Shown piece after piece: positions 6,947 through 12,736 of a stretch of DNA of 12,736 bases. Location of the stretch: positions 8,287 through 21,022 of the forward strand of contig PKXB01000065.1 in the NCBI GenBank assembly GCA_003133345.1, written 5' to 3'. Below the pieces are notes generated by a model, which worked only from the letters and a program-made list of their open reading frames with translations, did no database searches and was not told where the DNA came from. Numbering within the stretch: the first letter of the stretch is position 1; every line of letters starts with the position of its first letter. The stretch is from Hyphomicrobiales bacterium (GTDB lineage: Bacteria; Pseudomonadota; Alphaproteobacteria; Rhizobiales; Xanthobacteraceae). The position numbers were made by a program, and so were the translations under genes.

Positions 6947-7726
6947 CTATTCCCGATAGCTCTTATCAATCCCGTCGAGCACGCGCAAATAGGCCGGCCA
7001 GTCGGCGCCGCCGCGGCCCGAGTCGTGATGCTCGAATTGCTCGGCGGTCTTGGCGCAAACGTCCGGCGGCACCTCGAGCAATTCGCCGCCGGTTGCTTCC
7101 ATCTTCAGTTGGATCTCAGCGGCGGTGAGCAGGTACTTCATCAGCACGAAAGCTTCGCGCGCGCTCTTGCCGACCGTGAGCATGCCGTGGTGCTGCATGA
7201 TCAAGGCGCGGTTCTGCCCCAAATCCTTGTTGATGCGCGCGCGCTCGTCGAAATCCTCGGTGATGCCTTCATAGCCGTGATAGCCGACGCGCTTGTAGAA
7301 ACGCAGTGCCTGCTGCGACACCATGCGCAGGCCATGTTTCAAGCCCGACAGCGCCGTGCCGTTCTCGGTGTGGACATGCACCGCGCAATTTACGTCCGGC
7401 CGCGCGCTCAGCACGCCGCCGTGCAGCGTGAAGCCCGGCCGGTTGACGCCGGATTTCTCGTCGAGGTCTTCGTCCATGTTGACCTTGACCAGGTTGGACG
7501 CGGTCACTTCCGTGTACAGCAGCTCGTGCTTCTTCATCAAAAACATGCGCGGCTCGCCCGACACCCGCATGGAGGAATGGTTGTAGATCACGTCGTCCCA
7601 TCGGTAATAAGCGAGCAGGCGATAGACGGCGGCGAGATCGATGCGCGCCTGCCATTCCGCCGGTGCAATTCGATCCTGTGAAACTGCCGCCGCAATCCTG
7701 CCGGCCGCCTTGGCGTGCGTGTTCAT
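6947..7726 (-). CDS. Class II aldolase/adducin-like family protein
   Basis: This 259-residue protein has the class II aldolase fold, a family that uses zinc to cleave or epimerise small hydroxy compounds. Metal-ligand histidines can be seen as HVH (117 and 119) in VNCAVHVHTENG, with a third in MQHHGMLTVG (179/180). The substrate loop YNHSSMRVSG is at 48-57. Where fuculose-phosphate aldolase has its catalytic Glu (position 73), this protein reads Gly in RPGFTLHGG (96-104). That 'GFTLH' form is the adducin-like branch and leaves the chemistry open. The ATG at 7726 is preferred over a TTG at 7741 because a strong GGAGGA ribosome site sits seven bases upstream. It is first in a minus-strand unit with the Bug receptor and probably the M24-like gene, and is divergent from the DctP gene. 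Confidence 0.88.
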   Translation of the reverse strand: MNTHAKAAGRIAAAVSQDRIAPAEWQARIDLAAVYRLLAYYRWDDVIYNHSSMRVSGEPRMFLMKKHELLYTEVTASNLVKVNMDEDLDEKSGVNRPGFTLHGGVLSARPDVNCAVHVHTENGTALSGLKHGLRMVSQQALRFYKRVGYHGYEGITEDFDERARINKDLGQNRALIMQHHGMLTVGKSAREAFVLMKYLLTAAEIQLKMEATGGELLEVPPDVCAKTAEQFEHHDSGRGGADWPAYLRVLDGIDKSYRE

Positions 7727-7771
7727 CGGAGCTTCCTCCAATTTGCGCGGAGATTACCACAGCGGCGGCGC

Positions 7772-7798
7772 TTGGCCAGATCGCGGTGCCGGTATAGA
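7772..7798 (+). promoter_or_regulatory. Weak sigma70-like promoter candidate upstream of dctP-type gene
   Basis: TTGGCC (7772-7777) and TATAGA (7793-7798) resemble -35 and -10 boxes, but the spacer is only 15 bases. The implied start of transcription falls within a few bases of the ATG at 7809, which would make the message nearly leaderless. It lies in the 82-base divergent gap between the aldolase-like and DctP genes. Support is by eye only. Confidence 0.2.
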
Positions 7799-7808
7799 GA
7801 AAGCGCGC

Positions 7809-8735
7809 ATGAGCAAGACAATCCAGATCCGCATGGCCGGCTACGGCCCGCCCACCACCGGCTTCAGCAAAGCGCTGAAGTTCATCGGCGACAAATTGCA
7901 GGCCGAGTTCGGCCCGCGCGTGGCGATCGAGTACGTCTGGAACATCATGGACCACGGCTACAAGGCCGAGGACATCCTCACTTTGGTCGAGAACGGCGAG
8001 ATGACGCTCGGCTACCAGTCTTCCAGCTATTTGACCGACCGCGTACCGGAACTGGGTTTTGTCGATCTGCCGTTCCTGTTCGCCAGCAACGCGCAGGCGC
8101 GCGCGACCATGGACGGCGAACTCGGCGCATTTCTTGCCGCCAAGACCGAGGCACGCATCGGCTACCGCATCCTCGGCTGGTTCGAGAACGGCTTCCGCCA
8201 CATCTCCAACCGGCTGCGGCCGGTGCATCTGCCGGCCGACCTCAAGGACATGAAAATCCGCGTGCTGCCGAGCGAGATCCAGCGGCGCACCTTCGAATTG
8301 CTCAGCGCGGTGGCGATGCGCATGGACCTGACCGAAGCCATCGCCATGATCAAGGCCGGCACGCTCGACGCGCAGGAAAATCCGCTCGCCAACACCGTCA
8401 CCTATGGCGTGCACAAGTTCCACAAATTCCACACGCTCACTTCTCACTTCTACATTTCGCGGCCGATCTTCCTGCATCGCACCGCGTTCGACGCCTGGCC
8501 GGAGGACCTCAAGCGCGCGATGCAGAAGGTCGTGACTGAAGCAGTCGCCTTCCAGCGCCGGCTCGCGGTCGAGGAGCACGAACAATCGCGCAAGGTCATC
8601 GAGGACGCCGGCTGCGAGATCGTCGAGTTGAACGCGAAGGAACACGCAGCCTTCGTCGCCGCGGTGCAGCCGCTGCTCGCTGACGCCCGCAAGATGTACG
8701 GCGAGGAAATGTTTAAGATGGTATCAAAGGCTTAG
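7809..8735 (+). CDS. dctP: TRAP transporter solute-binding protein (DctP type) without signal peptide
   Basis: This 308-residue protein has the complete fold of a DctP-type extracytoplasmic solute receptor. It begins directly with the first beta strand (KTIQIRMAGYGPP, 3-15). GYQSSSYLTDRVPELGFVDLPFLF is at about 68-91 and DMKIRVLPS at 147-155, where Arg151 matches the arginine that clamps the ligand carboxylate in SiaP/DctP. TLDAQENPLANT is at 185-196 and the usual long C-terminal helices follow. Most DctP proteins carry a Sec or Tat signal; this start gives none, and the residues just upstream in frame are not signal-like. An ATG at 7641 would add 56 residues including a hydrophobic stretch, but it runs antisense through the start of the aldolase-like gene. 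No permease genes flank it; the DctQM pair is 5.7 kb upstream. Confidence 0.88.
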   Translation: MSKTIQIRMAGYGPPTTGFSKALKFIGDKLQAEFGPRVAIEYVWNIMDHGYKAEDILTLVENGEMTLGYQSSSYLTDRVPELGFVDLPFLFASNAQARATMDGELGAFLAAKTEARIGYRILGWFENGFRHISNRLRPVHLPADLKDMKIRVLPSEIQRRTFELLSAVAMRMDLTEAIAMIKAGTLDAQENPLANTVTYGVHKFHKFHTLTSHFYISRPIFLHRTAFDAWPEDLKRAMQKVVTEAVAFQRRLAVEEHEQSRKVIEDAGCEIVELNAKEHAAFVAAVQPLLADARKMYGEEMFKMVSKA

Positions 8736-8795
8736 CCTACATTTCTCTACGGCGCCTTGAACCGTGAAATGATCACCGGGACAGGTGGGTGAGTT

Positions 8796-10598
8796 ATGAA
8801 TATTAAACCACGGCCCGCCGAATATGGTCCTTGGAACCCCGGTTTGGAATCGGAGTTGCCGCGAGAGTATTTGCCACTCTCGACAATATTCAGGAGCGAG
8901 AACGTTTCGACCGGCATTACGAAAGCGCATGAACTGAGCGACTACTGTGGTCTGCCTGTGGATGAACTTGTCGCGTTTCGTGCCGAGCGATTGATTGTCC
9001 ACGAATTGCTCATTCACGTGACCACCAGCGTTGCAGTCCCCGACGGTCGCGACTACGAGGACTTGGGCCGAAATTTTCGTAAAATAGCTTCGACCATTCT
9101 CAATCGATATATTGCGCCCCATCAAGCGGAATTAACGCAAGTTTTCGAACAGTTGCGAAGCGCAGCTTCTGTCATAATTGAGCGGGAATTCGCAAAAGCG
9201 TTCGCCGAGCCGAAACCGGAAGTCGAAGCCGATGAAGGAAGCGGCTGGCGCCGACTATTTGCCTTGAACAAGCCAAAGAGACCACCGCCCTTTCCGATGG
9301 AGGCCGCCGCAGAGCGCGACCGGCGGATTATTTCCGAATGGCGGAAAAAATCGGAAACGGCGGGAAACCGGTTGGACGAGGCCTGCTTCGACGCATTGAA
9401 CAGGATCGCAATGGGGGTCATGGCTCGGCACAGCCGGCTTTTCGGCGACAACGCCTTGCTCACGGAACTTGCCGTCACATTGGTCTGTAATGACTACGGG
9501 AGCGAAGTCATTAGCGACGCCATTGATCCATTTTTTCAAGAAGCGGTTACGCGCGAAGGCTACCGGCCATTGCCGCGGCAGGAGAAGCCCGTTGTCATGA
9601 ACGTCAAGGGTGCGTCGGCATCCGGCAAAAGCTCAATGCGGCCGCTGCAACGAATCCTGGCGGGAAAGCTTAATTTCCCTTGGGAAGAGTTTGCGCTGAT
9701 CAGCCCTGACATTTGGCGAAAGTTTCTTCTGGACTATGGGGCGCTAGGTCCGGCCTACAAATATGCCGGCACGTTGGCTGGGCATGAGGTCGATATCATC
9801 GACAAAAAGCTTGATCGCCGTATGGCGGCTAGAGCTGCCAGAGGAGAGATGTCGCACCTGCTGATCGACCGCTTCAGGTTTGATAGTTTTGTGCCCGAGT
9901 TGGAAGACAAAGGGTCCAGTCGGTTGCTGACGCGGTTTGGCGATCTGGTTTATATGTTTTTCATGGTTACGCCGCCGGAAATGACCGTCGAGCGCGCTTG
10001 GACGCGAGGATTGAGAGTCGGCAGGTACAAGGCGGTTGAGGACCTCTTGGCTCATAATGTCGAAGCTTATACCGGCATGCCTGAATTGTTTTTCACCTGG
10101 GCGCTGATTGCCGGAAAGCGAGTCCACTACGAGTTTCTCGATAATAGCGTCGCGGAAGGTCAGCCGCCACGGACAGTGGCATTTGGTTGGAACGGAGAAA
10201 TGACTATCCTGGACATCAAGAGCATGCTCGATATCGAAAGGTTCAGGAAAATAAATATTTACGCTCAGAAACCCGAGGAAGTTTACGTCAATGAGAACTT
10301 GGCACCGGAGTGTAACGTTGAGTTTCTGAAGCGGTGCGCACGCTGGATTCCGATTATTAATTTCGCCGACTATAAAACGGGCCAAGTCTATGCGCGGCTG
10401 AAACACGGCAAGTGGGCGTGGCGCGACGAGCAACGGTTCGCCGATGTGCTCAACGATCCCGATGCCAAGGCTGGTTTGCAGGCGGTCGCTCCAAATGCCT
10501 ATGAGTCGACCGGCAGGACGGCGGGAAAGCGGACGAATCTGGCTCTAGACAAAGCGCACACTCTGGGCGCTTGGGGTGAGGCAGCGAGCGCCGCGTGA
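8796..10598 (+). CDS. Uncharacterised 600-residue protein with P-loop (zeta-toxin-like kinase) centre
   Basis: I do not recognise this protein by name. Three regions can be seen. Residues 1-265 are mainly helical and charged, with a Pro/charged linker near 137-168 that may separate two subdomains. Residues about 266-455 look like a P-loop kinase: Walker A GASASGKS at 272-279, Asp305 in ISPDIWRKF, a GHEVDIID helix (329-336), a core strand LLID (355-358), an Arg-rich ERAWTRGLRVGRYK segment (399-412), then YEFLDNS. This order resembles zeta-toxin/PezT-type small-molecule kinases. Residues about 456-600 contain a YAQKPEEVYVNE segment and a Lys/Trp-rich KHGKWAWRDEQRF, with no family I can name. 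The ATG at 8796 has a GGTGAG ribosome-site-like stretch. There is no signal peptide and no small antitoxin-like gene beside it. Two sampled 60-base lines are about 52-53% GC versus about 65% in a sampled neighbour. Confidence 0.72.
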   Translation: MNIKPRPAEYGPWNPGLESELPREYLPLSTIFRSENVSTGITKAHELSDYCGLPVDELVAFRAERLIVHELLIHVTTSVAVPDGRDYEDLGRNFRKIASTILNRYIAPHQAELTQVFEQLRSAASVIIEREFAKAFAEPKPEVEADEGSGWRRLFALNKPKRPPPFPMEAAAERDRRIISEWRKKSETAGNRLDEACFDALNRIAMGVMARHSRLFGDNALLTELAVTLVCNDYGSEVISDAIDPFFQEAVTREGYRPLPRQEKPVVMNVKGASASGKSSMRPLQRILAGKLNFPWEEFALISPDIWRKFLLDYGALGPAYKYAGTLAGHEVDIIDKKLDRRMAARAARGEMSHLLIDRFRFDSFVPELEDKGSSRLLTRFGDLVYMFFMVTPPEMTVERAWTRGLRVGRYKAVEDLLAHNVEAYTGMPELFFTWALIAGKRVHYEFLDNSVAEGQPPRTVAFGWNGEMTILDIKSMLDIERFRKINIYAQKPEEVYVNENLAPECNVEFLKRCARWIPIINFADYKTGQVYARLKHGKWAWRDEQRFADVLNDPDAKAGLQAVAPNAYESTGRTAGKRTNLALDKAHTLGAWGEAASAA

Positions 10599-10631
10599 GG
10601 CGGCGTCCCCAACATGGTTTCCGCGCGCTTA

Positions 10632-10668
10632 ACCAAACCGAATGTCCGCGCCGGCCTTTCGGTTTGGT
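10632..10668. repeat. Perfect 11-bp inverted repeat downstream of the P-loop protein gene
   Basis: Arms ACCAAACCGAA (10632-10642) and TTCGGTTTGGT (10658-10668) pair perfectly around a 15-base GC-rich loop. It begins 34 bases after the stop of the 600-residue protein and ends 40 bases before the ABC ATPase start. It could act as a transcript-end hairpin or as a regulator-binding site for the ABC operon. No T-run follows, so a canonical rho-independent terminator is not supported. Confidence 0.5.
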
Positions 10669-10688
10669 GATTTACGCCGCCGAAACCA

Positions 10689-10703
10689 CTCTCTTGTAGA
10701 GAG
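10689..10703 (+). promoter_or_regulatory. Small hairpin covering the ribosome-binding site of the ABC ATPase gene
   Basis: CTCTCT (10689-10694) pairs exactly with AGAGAG (10698-10703) around TGT. The right arm is the only Shine-Dalgarno-like stretch before the ATG at 10709, so folding would hide it. A three-base loop with six pairs is only modestly stable. The pairing is visible; a regulatory effect is inference. Confidence 0.3.
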
Positions 10704-10708
10704 CGGCC

Positions 10709-11506
10709 ATGCATTCTCCGGCACCGGCGGCCAGCATGAGCCAAGCCAAACGCCCGATCGCGCTCGCGGTTCGCGGGCTCGCCAAGCGCTTCGACCGGCC
10801 CGCGGTCGATGCGCTCGATCTCACCGTCTATGGCGGCGAATTCTATGTGCTGGTCGGCCCCAATGGCGCCGGCAAGACCACGACCTTGCGCATGGTGGCC
10901 GGGCTACTGCGGCCCGACGCCGGCTCGATCACCATCGATGGCATCGATGCGCTGGCCGATCCGGTTGCCGCCAAGCAGATCACCGCCTGGCTGTCGGACG
11001 AGCCGATGATCTACGACAAGCTGACGCCCTTCGAGTATCTGGAATTCGTCGCGGGGCTCTGGCGTATCGAGGCAAAGCCTGCGGAAGCGCGCGCACGCGA
11101 ATTGATCGGCTGGCTCGGCCTCGAGCCGCATGCGCATGAGCGCTGCGAGGGATTTTCCAGGGGCATGCGGCAGAAAGTGGCGCTCGCCGGCGCGCTGGTG
11201 CACGATCCCAAGCTCATCATCCTTGACGAGCCGCTCACCGGGCTGGATGCCGGTTCCGCCCGCCTGGTCAAGAACGTCCTGCTCGAGCGCGTGCGCGCCG
11301 GCGGCACCGTGATCATGACCACGCATATTCTCGAAGTCGCCGAGCGCATGGCCGACCGCATCGGCGTCATCGCCAGCGGGCGCTTGATCGCCGAGGGCAC
11401 GCTCGAGGAATTGCACCGCAAGACCGGGAAAACCGCCGCCAGCCTGGAAGATACTTTCCTCACGCTGGTCGCCGAGCCGGTCGCGCAACCGATTGCTGCT
11501 GAGTGA
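10709..11506 (+). CDS. ABC-2 type transporter ATP-binding protein
   Basis: This 265-residue cytoplasmic ATPase powers the membrane protein encoded immediately downstream. Walker A GPNGAGKTT is at 50-58, the signature FSRGMRQK at 149-156 (a variant of LSGGQ), Walker B LIILDEP at 169-175, the D-loop LTGLD at 176-180 and the switch His206 in MTTHILE. The usual Q-loop Gln is replaced by Ser96 in LSDEPMIYDKLT, a form often seen in ABC-2 exporters. The ATG at 10709 is chosen over the internal ATG at 10736 because an AGAGAG ribosome-site-like stretch precedes it; the second has none. The last bases overlap the GTG start of the permease by four, indicating translational coupling. The transported substrate is unknown. 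Confidence 0.93.
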   Translation: MHSPAPAASMSQAKRPIALAVRGLAKRFDRPAVDALDLTVYGGEFYVLVGPNGAGKTTTLRMVAGLLRPDAGSITIDGIDALADPVAAKQITAWLSDEPMIYDKLTPFEYLEFVAGLWRIEAKPAEARARELIGWLGLEPHAHERCEGFSRGMRQKVALAGALVHDPKLIILDEPLTGLDAGSARLVKNVLLERVRAGGTVIMTTHILEVAERMADRIGVIASGRLIAEGTLEELHRKTGKTAASLEDTFLTLVAEPVAQPIAAE

Positions 11507-12736
11507 GCCGTCCCGATACATTGGCGTGGCTCGCTGGGCACGAGCTCCGCCTGGGCTGGCGCGACTGGGTCGCGCTGATGACGGCGGGCCGCCGCAATCG
11601 AGCGCGCACCGTCGCCATCGTGCTGATCGTCTTTGCCGCTTTCATGCACGTCTTCGCCTATTGGATCGTGGCCGGCTATGCCGACGCCAATGTCGCGTCC
11701 GACACGGCAACGCTGGTGGGGATCACCGGCACGCTGGTGCTGTCGTGGTCGCTGCTGCTGTCGCAGGCCATGGAGTCGGTCACCCGCGCGTTCTATGCGC
11801 GCTCCGACCTCGATCTGATCCTGACCTCGCCGGTGTCGGCGCGCAAAGTATTCGCGGTGCGCATGAGCCGCATCGCCGGCGCGTCCGTTACGATCGCCGT
11901 GCTGCTGGCCGCGCCCTTCATCAACGTGCTGGCGATGCGCGGCGGCAGCCGCTGGCTGGCCGCCTATGGCGTGGTCGCCGCCATGGGCGCGGTGGCGACG
12001 GCGGCGGCGCTCGCGCTGACCATCGCGCTGTTCCGCTTGGTCGGAGCCAAGCGCACGCGGCTGATCGCGCAGATCGTGGCGGCGGTGATCGGCGCCGCCT
12101 TCGTCATCGGCTTGCAGATCGCGGCGATCTTCTCCTCCGGCAGCATTTCGCGTTTCGCGGCGCTGCAATCGGACTGGATGCTGGCGCACGCGCCCGATAC
12201 CAGCAGCGCCTTCTGGTGGCCGGCGCACGCCGTGCTCGGCGATACGCGCGCGCTCGCCGCCGTCGTCTTGCTGGGCTTCGCCGTGCTCGGCATCGCGATC
12301 GCGGTGTTCTCGGGGCGCTTCGGCGATCATGCCTTGGCCGCGGCCGGCGTCTCGAACACCGTCGTGCGCCAGCACCGCTGGTCGCTCTCCTTTCGCCGCC
12401 GCTCCGCCAGCCACGTGTTGCGGCAGAAGGAATGGACGCTGCTCGCGCGCGACCCCTGGCTGATCTCGCAGACGCTGATGCAGATTCTCTATCTGCTGCC
12501 GCCCGCCTTGTTGCTGTGGGTCACCTTCCGCAACGGCGCCGGCTCTTACGTCGTGTTGATTCCGGTGGTGGTGATGGCGGCCGGCCAACTGGCCGGGGGC
12601 CTCGCCTGGCTGTCGATCTCGGGCGAGGACGCGCCGGATTTGGTCGCCAGCGCGCCGATCCTCGCTGGCCGCGTCTTGCGGGCGAAGATCGAAGCGGTCA
12701 TTGGCATGATCGCGCTGGTGTTCGCGCCGATCGTGG
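11503..12736 (+). CDS. ABC transporter permease, N-terminal 411 residues (cut by window edge)
   Basis: The frame starts at GTG 11503, overlapping the ATPase stop as GTGA, and stays open to the right edge (411 codons plus one base). The N-terminus reads SRPDTLAWLAGHELRLGWRDW, a typical cytoplasmic lead-in. Hydrophobic segments follow: a first helix near 42-60, then two or more between about 70 and 90, 125-145, 150-175 and 185-205, 245-270, and further helices from about 325 on. The cytoplasmic loop 'ARSDLDLILTSPVSARKVFAVR' in the first third matches ABC-2 exporter permeases in which 'DLDLLLSSP' is characteristic. A second, similar 'SGEDAPDLVASAPI' segment appears near 368-384. No in-frame ATG start fits as well as the coupled GTG. 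It forms a two-gene exporter with the preceding ATPase; the cargo is unknown. Confidence 0.88.
   Translation, partial: MSRPDTLAWLAGHELRLGWRDWVALMTAGRRNRARTVAIVLIVFAAFMHVFAYWIVAGYADANVASDTATLVGITGTLVLSWSLLLSQAMESVTRAFYARSDLDLILTSPVSARKVFAVRMSRIAGASVTIAVLLAAPFINVLAMRGGSRWLAAYGVVAAMGAVATAAALALTIALFRLVGAKRTRLIAQIVAAVIGAAFVIGLQIAAIFSSGSISRFAALQSDWMLAHAPDTSSAFWWPAHAVLGDTRALAAVVLLGFAVLGIAIAVFSGRFGDHALAAAGVSNTVVRQHRWSLSFRRRSASHVLRQKEWTLLARDPWLISQTLMQILYLLPPALLLWVTFRNGAGSYVVLIPVVVMAAGQLAGGLAWLSISGEDAPDLVASAPILAGRVLRAKIEAVIGMIALVFAPIV

Noticed and set aside
7269..8645. 458-codon open frame on the minus strand opposite the DctP gene
   Set aside because: It is the antisense shadow of a clear DctP gene, and its 3' part overlaps the aldolase-like gene out of frame. 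Composition is Arg/His/Ala-rich with no motifs.
8736..10598. A classical zeta/epsilon or PezAT toxin-antitoxin pair
   Set aside because: No small antitoxin-like frame precedes or follows the P-loop gene: 60 bases upstream and 110 downstream are non-coding. The protein is also far longer than a stand-alone zeta toxin.
10599..10708. Rho-independent terminator
   Set aside because: The 11-bp stem is clear, but no run of T follows it, so it is listed only as an inverted repeat.
11011..12588. 525-codon minus-strand open frame opposite the ABC exporter genes
   Set aside because: Its Arg/His/Gln/Gly-rich sequence is typical of the complement of GC-rich coding DNA. The plus strand carries unambiguous ATPase motifs and a coupled permease.

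Overview
The window is GC-rich with densely packed reading frames. Its mix of TRAP, Bug/TctC and ABC transporters with acyl-CoA catabolism genes suggests an alphaproteobacterium, probably Hyphomicrobiales (Bradyrhizobium/Xanthobacteraceae-like). That placement is inferred from gene style and GC, not from a marker gene. There are no RNA genes, CRISPR arrays, insertion sequences or attachment sites that I can support.

Layout. (1) The left edge holds the first 55 codons of a nitrile hydratase alpha subunit on the minus strand. It is divergent from a TRAP transporter small/large permease pair (215-2106), and an imperfect 21-bp palindrome lies between them. (2) A convergent diacylglycerol kinase (2120-2494, minus) is followed by a divergent two-gene unit: an SDR oxidoreductase and an acyl-CoA dehydrogenase (2580-4567). 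(3) A minus-strand unit runs from 7726 down to 4568: class II aldolase/adducin-like protein, Bug/TctC-type solute receptor, and an M24 'pita-bread' protein with degraded metal ligands. Its last gene abuts the acyl-CoA dehydrogenase stop with no spacer. (4) Divergent from that unit is a DctP-type TRAP solute-binding protein (7809-8735) with no signal peptide at its natural start. (5) Next is a lower-GC gene for a 600-residue uncharacterised protein with a Walker A motif and a kinase-like centre (8796-10598). (6) After a short intergenic region with two hairpins comes a translationally coupled ABC exporter: ATPase (10709-11506) and a permease that starts at a GTG and runs off the right edge (11503-12736).

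How the genes may work together. The left two thirds looks like a scavenging and catabolic region for an organic acid or nitrile-derived acid. Nitrile hydratase would make amides; TRAP and Bug receptors bind organic acids; the SDR and acyl-CoA dehydrogenase oxidise alcohol/keto and acyl-CoA intermediates; the aldolase-like and M24-like proteins would cleave or rearrange a small substrate. No substrate can be fixed from the sequence. The ABC exporter and diacylglycerol kinase are probably unrelated housekeeping neighbours. The 600-residue protein is the least explained item, followed by the M24 protein that keeps its fold signature but has lost three of five metal ligands.
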